Below are positions 23,566-42,908 of a stretch of DNA of 64,000 nt, in pieces. The stretch is taken from the NCBI GenBank assembly GCA_030704615.1, contig CM060733.1:4340001-4404000 (forward strand), written 5' to 3'. The DNA is from Takakia lepidozioides (lineage: Eukaryota > Streptophyta > Takakiopsida > Takakiales > Takakiaceae). The position numbers were made by a program, and so were the translations under genes. Position 1 is the stretch's first letter. Every line of letters begins with the position of its first letter. Under the pieces are notes generated by a model. It searched no databases, was not told the DNA's origin, and worked only from the letters and a program-made list of their open reading frames with translations.

Positions 23566-26500
23566 GACCTGACGTGGCTGCTAGAAAATGTCCATTCCTG
23601 CAAGTACCGCACGGGAACTGCCCATCTGGCTATCCCTGTGTGGTGATGTGCCTTCCTATCATCTCAGCACCTACTATTTTTCAATTTCATGCGTGGCTAC
23701 GAACAAGGGCTGACAGCTTGTTGTGAAAAAATGCAGTAATCTGGACGGCAGGCATCTGGGAGCTCAGGATCTCAGGTGGAGCCACACGTTCTGGCCACAT
23801 GACATTGGATTTTGGCCTGTAACCAATGTTTGCTGGAAGGTGCAACCCTCTTCTGGACAATTATTTGCCATGGGTTGAGACAAACACGGGTTGTTTCCTG
23901 ATCCCAGGGCCAGGCTGTGACCCGATTGGTTTGAAGTGGGGTGACCATGGAAGGTGAAGTGGAGATGCCGGGTCTTCAGGTTTGGTAGTTCTTTGCTTTG
24001 TGTACCAACCACAACAGATTGGCTCCAGAACAGAGGCACTTGCACCATCACCCAGACAGAACACCGGTAAGTGAAGCTTACATGGTGGGTACCTTGTGGT
24101 AAGGAGTTTAGTACTGTAACACAAACATGGAATAGCTGCCAGCTTAGCACTTCCCCAAGTATTATTCCTAATGCTTGGAGTACAAGCTTGAAAAAAATGA
24201 CATCGGCATAAGAAACAAGAAATGAACTGTTCTTGACAACTGGAATTTACGGCTAATGTGATCAACATCATATGGATGAACATTCTTGAATACCTGTGTA
24301 TGGAGTAATCTCTTACTCCAAACTCACACCAACAGTGTTATTTATGGTGACTTGTCATCAACAAATGTTGTCTGGGATAATGCTCATGACGCATTCCCTG
24401 CATCATGAAATCCTGTTTCCTGTATCTCACTGTATTGCATGCCTGAAAAGGAATGGAGTTTGGTGCTTCAAGAAAAACCCACCATCTTCGAACGCGAAAC
24501 TTGTGTGATTGGAGTCCCTCATGTCCAATCTCTTTTTTACCAAGTAATTGCAATCCCGATGCACCAAGATGGATCCAATGCTCCATTCAACAGTGCACAT
24601 GGAAGATTGCATGAAACTTCAAATGCAGCTCCCCATTCTGGCCTTGCCTGGTAAAATTGTGATCATACTACACTGGGGAAGGAACTAACATACCCCATGT
24701 GTTTGTGTCATCATCACTCCTGCCTCACACTTGTACCCTACACTCACTGTAACGCCTAATCATGTTTACGCTCCCACAACACCTCGTATGGTATTCCTCG
24801 TGTATTTCAGATCACATCGCCACGATACGTACACTCATAGCCTCATGGGCGTGGGGGTGGGGCATGGCAGCATGCGGCAAAACTCATGTCACAAGTGCCC
24901 AACCTGCCCGCTGACCCGTACCATCGTACTCTATCACTAACCCACACCCTAATCTACTCACTAATCAGATGCCACGACTCACTAACTGAACTTGGTCACC
25001 AGTGCTTTGAACACTAAACCGTGCACTAAGTTACTAACATGCGAGGTAGTTAATGCGGGCAAAGTTTGTGTGCCCAGAAAAGGGACCCGACTAACAATCA
25101 TCACCCCACTAACTAGGCACTAATATCAATGAGTCAAACCTGTATGTACACGTCATTACTCACCGTTACATTCAAACACGACTAGTTACGTACAGACATA
25201 CATACTCCATGGGATTGTGTACTGATGAGTTGCTAGTAATGATGATTGAGTCGCTCGTGAGTCGTGGGTCCTCACGATTTAACAAGAGTGTTTTTCCATT
25301 TTTTTTTGTTCTCGGTTTTGTTTTCTTTAACGAAAAGCGCCCTCTTTACTAAAAAGCCAAGTGAGCTGGCAAAATTGGAAAATGATGGGTTTTTGTGATG
25401 CCTATACTTGCGTGTCATTGGTTGTACGAGAATAGAGTTACTGCAAATAAGTGGATACTAAGATAAAGTAGTCGCAGCCCATTGTCTAAAAACAAGTTAT
25501 AGATATGTATGGGTGTCAGATTAGTATTGAAAGCAGTTGCTAGCAAGAAGCAAAGATATGAGTGGGTGGAGAGTGGTAATGGCGTGACGGCGTATTATTA
25601 TGTGCACAAGATATGGACAAATGCAAGAGGGCATTAAAGAGGTTGTTGCCCCTCTACATTTTCCCAAGGACCCACCCTTCGGTCAACTCTGAATATACGC
25701 CTGGAGGGGTAAATTTTTCAGCTGACAACTACAAAGGCTTAACACTTTAACAGATAAGCATTTATGTTGGTCAAACTTATCTACAGTATGTATGTCGGAG
25801 GGGAAGGTAGAACTAACACTTACAAAACGTTGCTTTTGTATTTCTAATCAGATCTAGGCTACTATCTGGAGTTGCAACAAGAATTGGACATGAGAAGACC
25901 TCATTGATGTGGAGATCGCATAGGCAAATTAGTTCACTGTAACCAGTGTTGTACTTTGAAAGAAGGTAAAACTGTGGTAACTATAGAGGCAGTTTTACAT
26001 TTAACCCTTAAAGGAGGAGCACCATTTTGGTGGGGCCACTGAGAAATACCCTCCCTTGACAACGGATTAGGCATTTTTGCGCGTAAATCCAAAATCAATC
26101 AATCAGAAAATTAGGCATGTTTTGAAAACAGGTTCTCAAATTAGGCATGCTACAATTTTTTAGAATTGGGCACATGAGAAGAGAAAACATCTATTTTCTT
26201 AAGAATAAAATTATAAAATAGACACCCAATGCCCATGGGCCCTTCCAGGCTCCAGCACCTTTCATTTCATTTGAAACCTTAAAAATGCGCTGGTACAGGC
26301 AAGCTCTCCCTTCACTCTTACACTTTAGGTGAGTTCAATATTGATACTCCACACTAGCGTAGGCACGTTGGTACAAGGCATTGCATGCTAAGTCCAGGGT
26401 TTTTTTTTTCATTTTGGCTTAGAAGCGCAGATTGCTACAAAATTTGAAGGCTGGCTGGCAAAGGTGGCAATGACATAGATGCTAAGCTAAAACTCAACCG

Positions 26501-26899
26501 GCTACAGGCTATTTCATTTGCATGCAATATGACGATTTGAGCCCACTCACAATCTGAAATCTAAAATAATGGCCAGCCAAAACCATAGCCTCAATTTCAA
26601 ATAGCAAGGGTCCAGGTCGTGTTCCATGGAGAGATCTCCACCGTTGATCGTGCAATGGGGCGACAGCCGCTAGATGTAGGGCTGTGGGGAGCGTGTATTT
26701 CTGGCGCAACATGCATGTTCCCCTGGAGCTTTCTGGCACCAGCCCGTGCGCGCCCCTATTTTCAGGCGCATTTTTTATTTTTTTTCCCAGGATTTTACAT
26801 AGGGCTGTCGCAGCCCTTTGTTTTTTATCGCTTTTAGGCTCCATTTCGCCTAGAACAGAAGCTTAGCGCTGCACATACGCTACCCGACCACCCCTCTGT
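23566..26899. other. No gene recognised
   Basis: Only short frames without domains. 24900-25250 is rich in CTAAC and ACTAA words without a fixed period. I see nothing else that can be supported. Confidence 0.4.
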
Positions 26900-27182
26900 C
26901 CATGTTACATCCTTGTCCATCCGAACAAAATGTTGAAGTATCCCAAAAATCCGACCGCCCGGTGTGCCATGTTCGGTAACTTCTCCATTGGAACAAAATG
27001 TTAGAGTATCCCAAAAAAAAATCCGACCACCTTGTGTGTGCCATGTTACGTGCTTGTCCATTTGAATGAAGTGTTAAAGTAACCCAAAAATCCGAGTGCC
27101 CGGTGTGCCATGTTACATAACTTCTCCATTGGAACAAAATGTTAAAGTATCCCCAAAATCCTAGTACCCCGCGCTCTGTGTG
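26900..27182. repeat. Dimeric tandem repeat, 67/74/67/75 bp
   Basis: Four units start with CCATG at 26900, 26967, 27041 and 27108. Units 1 and 3 (67 bp each) have CTTGTCCAT; units 2 and 4 (74 and 75 bp) have ACTTCTCCATTGGAAC. All share AA.TGTT.(A/G)AGTA.CCC, then AAAAATCC and a GTGTG end. The alternation shows a dimer of about 141 bp that was duplicated as a block. It is non-coding. Confidence 0.75.
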
Positions 27183-27382
27183 CCATGATATATACTACTG
27201 CAACAAATATTAGAATAGCCAAAAAACAACAATCGCGCTCAGCAATACCATATTGTGGTTGGCATTGTAGGTTGCAGAGACTCCTGTTTTTATTTCCGTA
27301 TCAATGCATTTTTATCTATCTATCTTTGCACTCTAAAAGGGTGCAAATAGATGGTGATTATCCATAACATTCCATATATATA

Positions 27383-27453
27383 TGATGCCAACCAAAGTTA
27401 GCGCAAATAGCCTCTTCCCCTTGCGGGTATTGCCCCTTTTTGGGGTGGGCTCT
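27383..27453 (-). repeat. Structured hairpin repeat, copy D (inverted)
   Basis: On the plus strand this reads TGATGCCAACCAAAGTTAGC, then GCAAATAGCCTCTTCCCCTT. A GCCCC..GGGGT hairpin and GGGC follow. It corresponds, inverted, to the copy at 27824-27898. The simple-sequence side is ATATATAT at 27374-27382. Confidence 0.6.
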
Positions 27454-27823
27454 ATTTACATTCCACAACATGGTGCTGTTGTGGAAATTCGCCGCATGCG
27501 AAGGATTCCGAATGTGTCGACCAACTCCAGCTGATCAATATCGTTACTCGTAGTATTTTCATCCGACATTATATTCCAACTGATCATCCCTATTTTAGAC
27601 TCTTCTGTTTGATATGCCACCTCAGTTGGGGGCTGCTTGTCCCTTGAGCCTTGTGTTTGGCATGAAAGAGTTTTTCTCCATATTGTAAGGGGCCCGATTT
27701 GTTGGTTCACTTTGTAAAAGCATACCATACCCTTTTAAAAGAAAATGGCCAATCAATCTGTCTAGCCTGGCTGCAATTCTGTAGTAAAGCTTTGCCAATT
27801 TGGTGAATTTCAATAGTACATCC

Positions 27824-27898
27824 AACCTCCCACCACAGAAGGTGGTAGAGCCCACAAGGGGAAGAGGCTCTTATTTACGCTAACTCCGGTTTGCGTCA
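27824..27898 (+). repeat. Structured hairpin repeat, copy B
   Basis: Three hairpins in order: CCCACC..GGTGGT; AGAGCCC..AGGGGAAGAGGCTCT; and the core ACGCTAA, loop CTCCGG, TTTGCGT at 27877-27896. CA and then a T/CT-rich tail (TTTTTCTCTTTCTC) follow. The core stem differs from copies A and C by paired changes. Confidence 0.65.
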
Positions 27899-28864
27899 TT
27901 TTTCTCTTTCTCTTGCACATCCAACCAGGATGAATCCCGAATGCGTTGTTGCCGCATGAAACTTAGCCCAAAACTTAGCCCAAGTATCCGATACGCAACT
28001 AACATGCCAAGAACGATGGCCGAAACAGATGGAACACCGCGCTGCACTCCCTTGCCAGGAATCATCCAATCAACTTCACTTCCAAATCAGCCATTCTTTT
28101 ATTGGCAATTTCCAAATTGCGACCTCAAAAAATAAAATGGAATATTCTGCAAATTCCTTGTTTTTCATGGATGAAATCACCAAACTTCTCCAAAAACTAA
28201 ATAAATTATGGATGCATTTGCCCAAATATGGATGATGTAAAAGGATTAAAGTACAGAGGTGGATGAATTTATGTGGATGAACATAATGTACGGCTCTTGT
28301 TTTTGGCAAAACTCTGTAGCCACTCGTGCTGTTTTAAAAAAAAAGCCGCTGTTCCAAATAAGTTCAGTGCAGAACATCCTCATGGATGGATGACAAAAAT
28401 CCATCCATCATGCATCCATTCACACCGGGGGTTGCCGACCGGCAGTTGGGTGGGCGAACCCACGCACGAGCACGTCGGCGGCGTGCAGGCCCGCCGCCGT
28501 CCCCACGTGTCAGTTTCGCGGCCTTCTACAAGTGCTGGCTCGCCGGTCGTGATAAATGCTCGCCGGCCGCCGGCTTTCCCAACTGTTTTTGTCCACGTAT
28601 TCGTATTCACGTTCCAGGGAACAAAGTAGATCGTAAACCTGATTAGCTCCCTTAATAATATAATATATTAATTAATTACTCATTAGACCAGTTAATGAGG
28701 GAAATAAATCTTCCTTGTTGTCGATTCGGTCGACAATTATTCCGACAGGGAGTCGTCAAAAATCACAAATATGGGATGTTGAATGAATGAAGACGCACGA
28801 TGGATGAACACTTTCGTCTTCCTTCCAGTAGGCGACAGTAGGAAGTACGGAGACAGAAGAGTGT

Positions 28865-28876
28865 CCACACGTGTGG
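28865..28876. promoter_or_regulatory. 12-bp palindrome with CACGTG core
   Basis: CCACACGTGTGG is a perfect palindrome about 440 bp upstream of the DUF3455 start codon. The core is the binding site type of plant bHLH/bZIP factors. Function is inferred only. Confidence 0.35.
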
Positions 28877-29316
28877 GACAGGTTTGGTTAAAGGGATGGA
28901 TGTGGGATTGGTGAAGAATGCATAGCATCCGTGGAGAGGAGCGTTATAAAGAAAGCAAAACAAGAGTTGTCTGGCTCGTCTGCTGGGCCTCCGCATCTTC
29001 GCAATTCTCGCACGGTCGGATCGTTGCAAGCGATCTCGTCGTGTGCAGAGCAAGCATTTCAAGAGGTCACCTTTTCAGATTGTCTACAATTGCAGTTTCT
29101 CTGGACGAGTGGGGTGGAGTGCCTGATCTTAGTTCCAAACTTCCCGTCTTGTGCCCCGAGAGAAATTGTGTTGGGGATTGGGAATTCCTTGGTGAATGTT
29201 CCATCGCTGCGAGGAGAATTGTGAAGTGGCAGTTTGTATCTAGGCTTCTTCGAAGTGGGTTTTTTCCTGCTGCATTGCTTTTTGAGAGGCGTGCACGGGC
29301 TTTGGAGCGAGGCAGA

Positions 29317-31710
29317 ATGTGGCGACGGGGAGGTGCTTTGATCGTGTTTGCTTTTTTGCTTCAATGGGAAGTGGCACAGGCTTGGAACAGTGCTATTCTG
29401 ATCCCTCCCTCAGGAAACAGGTCCTCACTCTCTCTTCCGTTGTAGTTGGACGGGAACTGTGTCCCAACTGTGTAGCAATGATCTCGAGTGGTCCTTCTTG
29501 TGTGGCAGCTCTCTCAATTGTTATGGGCATTTGTATTTTGCATGTCTGCCAGCTGCATTGTGCTGTATTGTGAATGTGTGTCTGGTAATTTGGTGGCTCA
29601 TCGCGGTGCATTATGAATTATGGAACGCGATAGAGCGGAGGGGGAGCGGAGGAAGACAGGGACCGCACTTGTAAATCATAGACAGATGCAGGTAGGCTTG
29701 GCTGCAGTGGGCATGGAACGCGAGATGGAGGAATATCAAGGCAGGGAGATGTGTTTTGTTGGTGGATATAACGTTGTAGGTTTTGTAATGACGATTCCTA
29801 GAATCTACCCAAACGGATCACCTCTCACGTCATATACATGGCTGGACCGCCGTTTCATCCTATTTTCTGGAGTGGATGCCGTTTACAAATTATGCTCCGT
29901 CTTTCTGAGTGCGAGAGGCATGTACGTGAGTGACCAGTTGATGCATTGCAGCAAGAGTACGTGTACGAGCCAGAGTGCATTGAGACTGAATAGTATCTTG
30001 GCATTGCCTGAACAGCCTGCATCTCATAGCCACAGCGAGCAACGCTAAGGAGCTTTACAAGTGCTCTGATGGCGTGTGGACAGCAAATGGAGGATCCGCT
30101 GATTTGTTGGATCCGAAATCGAACAACCAAATAGGCAATTACGTCTCTGTATACGATAGTGTCATGCAGCGTTCAGTGGGGTCATGGACGCTCTTGAATT
30201 CCCCTGGCGACGTTTCCGAATCTGGCAGCCCCACCAGTACTGTCTCAGGTAGCACCCAACTTTCTTTTGCACATAATGTGTTGCCTTCTATCTATCAATG
30301 AATTCGCGTAGCAGATTGTTCTCAAGCGCTTGCTTTTGTCTCTTTAGTAGCCAGATTGCTCAATCAATTTCTGTCTGGCACTGGACAGTACAGTGGGCGT
30401 GAAAGACGCTTGTGATTGTTGCCACCACGTAGAGAGTTGTACCACAAGCATTTTAAGCGAACATCCAACGCTCGGATTGTCAATTCGTGCTTCAACCTTT
30501 TCGCTTCTGAGAGTAGCTAGAACAGGTTGACCTGATAAGAACGCAACATGTAGAATTTCTGTGGGAGAGCACTGGTGTTCAATCACTGGATAGTGCAATT
30601 GATACTGCTACAGTGCAATAATGTATTTTCAAGGGTTGTACTTGCCACAAACTTGAAGGGTGATGGCAAACAGCTGTCTACCAACGACTAAGCTTCTTTG
30701 GCTTTGCAGGCAGGCCGATTGCAACTGTGACCACGAGTGCGGACGGCGTGCAAGATGTGCTATCTCTGTCATCATCTCATCAGAACTTGGGAGCAGCCGC
30801 GTTGGTGTCTTACATTGCGCGCAGGAATACAAGTGGCGGGCTGGCTCCCCATCCATCTTCATGCTTGACTGAGGCTGAAACTGTGCAAGTCCCCTACTTC
30901 GCCTACTTCAATTTCTACACCCAAGACAGTGCTCCACCGTATGTTCCTTTATCTCTGGATGTGCCCAACGGGCGCATGGTGGAGGGCTTCTATGCCCAAG
31001 GGACGATGAAGTATGTGTACAATGGGAAAAGATGGATGCATAGGGCTGTTGCTGCAAGGCTCTACGATGTGCCCGGGGGTACGTTGGTGGGACGTTTTTC
31101 GAGTCTGTCAAGGAGCCGTATGAAATGGCAGATCTTCAACCCCAACGGATTCTCGCTTATGGGCCATGCCTCAACCAAATCCATACAAATGTCTAGCAAC
31201 AGCATTCCTTGGCAATTGGCTAACGTCACCAGCAGCGCCGGCAATTCGTAAGTTGTCTGTGCCCCTGGCTGGTTGCATTCTTGGGCAGTCTCGTTGAGGG
31301 CAAGCATCGAGATGAATGGTCTCGTCAATACTTGAGCACCTCTCCCTTTGCTTCTCTCTCTCCTTTTCTGGAAGGGCGTCCATAATTTAATCCGCGCAGG
31401 TCCCTACCGTGTGGTAAGAACTCTCACTTCCTTTCGTTACTTGCAATTGACCTCTAGCTGGGGTGGGTGCACAGATCACTGCTGGGGCCGTTTAAATACG
31501 TGCTTATGGTGTCTACACGAGGTGGCACTGCACCCAACACCGAAATCGGCCTTCCTATACTGGGGCTTGTTTATAATTCCCCATTCTCATGCATCTTCTG
31601 GCTTTTCACTACTAGCGGATGATGGCTGTTGGACCTCCTTCGCCAGGATTCCCTTCAAGAGGAAATGCGAGGTGCTGATTGCTCCACATAATCGTCCAAC
31701 TAATGTTTGA
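29317..31710 (+). CDS. Secreted tandem-DUF3455 domain protein
   Basis: Exons: 29317-29420, 30016-30248, 30710-31247, about 31475-31550 and about 31616-31710 (stop). The first three junctions keep phase. ATG at 29317 was chosen because MWRRGGALIVFAFLLQWEVA looks like a signal peptide ending near AQA. Domain 1 spans exons 2-3: LHLIATASNAKELYKCSDG, W..GGSADLLDP, GSWTLL, then RRNTSGGLAPHPSSC and VPYFAYFNFY. A second copy starts at EGFYAQGTMKYVYNGKRWMH and continues NPNGFSLMGHAS, IPWQL, VLMVSTRGGTAPN and RIPFKRKCEVLI. The GG-x-AP motif and late Cys are, from memory, typical of DUF3455, a family known from bacteria, fungi and some plants without assigned activity. The end of exon 4 has no good GT donor, so the 3' structure is uncertain. 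Confidence 0.65.
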
Positions 31711-33520
31711 CGACCCAATGAATACGGTAAGTTCAGAATCTGTATGCATGTACAGTGCTTTGTCACAGGAATTTAGCTGTTGTTGAGGTCTCACAGTGTG
31801 AGACCTGGGTCCTGTTATGTCCTCTCCATAGCAAAGTGGTAGCCTCCCTCCTTGGAACCACAGGCTGGGGGCATTGTAGCATGCCAGCAAGTCTTGAATG
31901 CAGACTACATGTTTACTGTAAACTAAATTATCTCAAACTTTCATATGTAGTATGTACTATAGCGCCTTCTGTGTTGATATAATGTAGAGACATCTGCTGT
32001 AGAACTGCACCAAAGTGCCATTCATATGTTTATCCTTCGCCTCTTTCTCATAATCGCCTCCTGCCTCTCCCTGCTTTTTCAAACTCATGTAAGTTTCCGA
32101 TTATGCAAATTACTCACTACATTTGTCTAGACTTTGACAATGCAACAATTTGTACACTGGCAAGATGGATTAATGCACCTTCAGAAGTGGTCACACTACA
32201 TTAGCTCCACATGTGGTAAAAATCAGATTCTACTGGCACCAAGTCCAGTATACAACGGTGGCCTTGCATATAATAGTCCACAAACAATAGCAGTCAAGGA
32301 TTGCGAATAGAACAATCTACAAGGACTGTAGAATAAAACAAAAGTGTTGAGATATGCTGTTGTGTATGGCTTGTGCACCCTCCAAATTACACATTTGTGC
32401 CAAGGAAGAATTCAGCTTCAATGTGTGCCTCCAGTGAGATTCAAAGTTTTCAAGCATTGTGCATGTGACATCTGGCCAAGGGCAATGTGCCACACCATTT
32501 ATGTTGCAAATGTTGATGGTAATGTTATAGAAATCAGGATGGAATAAACGAGCTTTGATCTCATGGAATTGAATCTCGCAGGATAAGCGCGGTGCAGTTA
32601 TGGTAGGAAGAATGCAACTTAAGGGGATATAGGCGAATACAAGGTACCTTGGTGGAGTCTAGACGATAAGCGGACTACTAATGTATATCTCTGTCATATC
32701 AAACTCACCGGGGACTTGCATTTGACAGAAAACGAGTAAAATACAAATGAAGAGAGAGGAGACTCTCTCCAAGGCAAAAGCTCCTTTTTGCGAGTATCAC
32801 ATGACTGTCAAATGTATACAAGAAATAAAAGGCTTGCAGGGAATAGCAACAGACACAATATGGCAGCAGCCTAGTCAATCATGTGCATAACTACGAACAA
32901 TAGCTTGAAATCGTTTCATCATTTCCCACTATTGTCTCACAACCACTTTGTGGTCACATATATCAGACGCTTGTAGCAAACCTTTAAGACGAGGAGGAAA
33001 ACTCGACCATAATCATGAAAAATAACCACAAGAAAAGAAAATCTGAAGCAGAAACATAGCACGAACAAACAGATGTGGGACCTAACCAACCAATATGTGG
33101 ATTAGATCTACAACCCACTATTTTACATGGTGCCAAGCTATCCCCCCTGATATCCAGGCTCAATGAGATCATATGAAAGTGGACATTATTACCATAATCC
33201 TAACTTTAGTCAGCCAAACCAAGCCATGACAATTTGCCCAGGACTTACCAATATGACCTGTCAACTAAACGATAGCACACACAGTCTCTCCATATTATAG
33301 GTTCCCATGCAACAGCAGCATCCCAGAATTCACAAAAGCTCATAGAAAGTTGAGGCCCATAAGGCAATAAGAGGATTACTCCAATAGAGAATGGCATGGT
33401 GCAATATATTTTTCGGTAGAATCATTAGACATGGATATTAACTTCCCATCCGCCATCCACAAGACACAGCAGACAAATGTACTTTGGCATGTCTCTCTAG
33501 TGGAAGGACAACGAAAGCAC
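31711..33520. other. No gene recognised
   Basis: AT-rich intergenic DNA between the 3' ends of the convergent DUF3455 and RPT3 genes. It probably contains both 3' untranslated regions. No repeats or RNA genes seen. Confidence 0.4.
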
Positions 33521-40594
<7,074 letters not shown>

Positions 40595-42227
40595 GCTTGG
40601 CACCAACACTGAACCTCTCAGATGCAACAACCCAGATTTCTCTAACACTCAAACCCTCACAGATGCAAACATACAAGCCATTCGAGTCCGCACCGAGACT
40701 GCATTAGACAGGGAAAGGATCAGAGAGCCGCTTCAAGACAAAACCTAGCTGTGAAAGAGTCTCTCCATTTGCAAACGGAACGGTGTTATCAGAAACGATT
40801 GCTAACGTCCAAACCGAAGTTGTGGAAGTATCGTCAGCCGTTTGGACGATTCTGGTGCCTTTTCGTGGCTCCGTTTGGACGATACTTCCACAATTTCTCT
40901 CATTCTCCTCAAATGCAGATGGCGGTCAGGATGCAGTCACCAACCTCGTCTGCAGTGCCTTTTTGTGGCTGCTTCCATAGCAGATAACTGATCAGGTGCC
41001 TCCAAACATGCACATTCACACAAGCTTTCAGTTCAGTAACAACTGGGTGATTGCAACTGAAATGTCTTTTGCAGTGCAACAGGGAATTGCACTGTTTCTT
41101 CTGATTCCAGGATTGGTAGAAGAGGCCCAGGTTAATGAATTGCCAACTGTGAAGTGCATGGATGGGTGCAGTATAGCCGCAGCCCGATTATGAAGGTGGT
41201 GAACCCCGGATAAGGGACATCCCCAAGATGATCAGACCCCATGTACAATCTCATGTATAGCAGAGCTTTGGCCATCTTGAAGCTTATTCTTCTTCGTGGT
41301 TGCCATTACAGTGTGATGAAGAGTTTTGTGAGAGTCAGGTCTTTATGATTTGCAACAATACAATGCTATTGTACAATGTATGGCTTGATTTGTGGCACTG
41401 GCCGCCAGGGAGCAACAAGGATAATGACAATTGCTGAAGATCGTAAGGATCGACAACCTGGCTTACAAGACAGACGTGTTGTGCACTGCCTACAAGGAGG
41501 TGAAATGATCTAGAACACACTGTTCTTTAGCTCATCAACTGTACAACCCACAGGTTTGGCAAAGGTTGGATATGCAGAAATCTGTCTCTTTAAGGTGATG
41601 TGCATAAGATTTGCAATTGATGAACAATCAAACAGTATGCGGCCCTTCTGCGTCTTCCATTCTACAACGTTCGGTCTGCCTTTCAATTGTCACCCACCCA
41701 TCCAAATCACGATTAACATTGACAAACCACATGTGGATAAGGCCTTTAAGTTGGTATGAATCAAGCTTGCCGCAGGTCAAGTGCACAGCTATGTCTGCAT
41801 TCCACAAAAGGCTAAAGAGAGAGATTCAGCAGGTGAGCTTTGCAAGGTTGGCCACTCAAAGGACTGGCAAGGGTAGGCCTGTGCATGTTTTTCTCCTTGT
41901 CAGTGTTCTTGGCACAAGGAAGACCTTTCCATACAACATCCATGCAGGCTGGGGAAAACTACCGGTGAAAGTGACACATACCTCAGGAGGTTTGCTCCAT
42001 GGACAACAGCTAGAGGCCACTCTCCTCACAGGCAGAACAACATTGATCCCAGTCCGCTTTGCTTATGGGGATGAATCAAATCACTACAAATGTATGACTG
42101 TGAAACCAGTTGCCGCCTCCTTCAACTTGTGGCACTCGCACACGGAAGTAGACGACATTTAACACGAGTCTGGTCAGGGCAAGCAAATACATCATATCCT
42201 TCACCAAAAACAGCCCTTTCGTCTTTG
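40595..42227. other. No gene recognised; RPT3 promoter side and inverted repeat
   Basis: Contains the RPT3 5' flank with an inverted repeat (40820-40893). The plus-strand frame 41611-42162 has no recognisable domain. Nothing else is supported. Confidence 0.4.
40820..40893. repeat. Perfect 16-bp inverted repeat upstream of RPT3
   Basis: TTGTGGAAGTATCGTC at 40820-40835 is the exact reverse complement of 40878-40893; the loop is 42 bp. A shorter CGTTTGGACGAT word occurs twice inside (about 40839 and 40872), and CGTCCAAAC lies at 40806. It sits about 230-300 bp upstream of the RPT3 start codon, so it may lie in its promoter or leader. Confidence 0.6.
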
Positions 42228-42299
42228 CCCACCCCCGAAAGGAGGTAGTAGCCGCAAGGTGAAGTGGCTCTTTTGTTACGCCGGCCTTCGCCGGAGTCA
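42228..42299 (+). repeat. Structured hairpin repeat, copy C
   Basis: CCCACCCCCGAAAGGAGGTA, then AGCCGCAAGGTGAAGTGGCT and the core hairpin at 42278-42297 (ACGCCGG, loop CCTTCG, CCGGAGT). CA and a (TC)n tail follow at 42300-42316. The two left-hand hairpins of copy B are present with different bases but preserved pairing. Confidence 0.65.
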
Positions 42300-42372
42300 T
42301 CTCTCTCTCTCTCTCGCTTACGTCGTCGTCCTGATTGATGAGGGGGTCATAAAACCCTAGAAGTTGAAGGCT

Positions 42373-42874
42373 GCGATGACCATAGAACTGCAGCTGGGGT
42401 TGCTTTCTAGCAAATAAATTTTGTCAGCACCTTGCGTATTGTGAATAGTATTGTTGACTAACGAACAGAATTGAAGAAGACAGTCCGCTTTTTCCCGCTT
42501 GTCAGAACACCCACAAACCATCATTGAGGCTGGGACCCACCCAGTAGCCCAACCAGACGCCTGCACTCCTTTCATTTGCACCAGTTTACAGCATTCCCCA
42601 AGTCAACGGGGCACCCAGTTGCCTTACTCCTCCTGCAACCTTCGTTGTCTCTTTGACGGATTCTGCACATTAGGGGGCTCCTAATGAAGCAAGAGATGGA
42701 CTGGAGTGCAGTACTTGATGACCGTGAGGCAGTTATGTCTCTTCTTCTTCAGTGATTGCAGATTGGCATGTCTATCATAAACTCCAGCTTCCAGACCCAC
42801 CTCCTACACGACCCTTGGCCTGCCAATCCCACGATCACATTCACAGGGTGCTGCTGAGCAGCAGAAGTTCCTGA
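42373..42874 (+). repeat. Direct repeat, left copy, flanking the PPR-DYW gene
   Basis: Matches 46015-46642 with substitutions and small gaps. Shared landmarks are AACAGAATTGAAGAAGA, GGGACCCACCCAGTAGCCCA, ACCAGACGC.TGCACTC, ATGACCGTGAGGCAGTTA and ATCACATTCACAGGG. It contains stops in frames open in the right copy. Similarity ends just before the 3' end of the PPR-DYW gene. Confidence 0.75.
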
Positions 42875-42908
42875 ATCAATGCACCATCATTTATGCATGT
42901 TCCTTGTT

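Larger units (their letters stand above)
27183..29316. other. No gene recognised; two hairpin repeats and a palindrome inside
   Basis: Holds hairpin-repeat copies D (27383-27453) and B (27824-27898). A CACGTG palindrome lies at 28865-28876. The frame at 28918-29316 runs in phase into the DUF3455 start but lacks features of its own and is probably 5' leader. Confidence 0.4.

Noticed and set aside
24900-25250. CTAAC-rich stretch suspected of being interstitial telomere-like repeat
   Set aside because: No regular 7-bp CCCTAAA period; the words are scattered.
41611-42162. 184-codon plus-strand frame
   Set aside because: No ATG-proximal features, domain or splice signals that raise it above chance.
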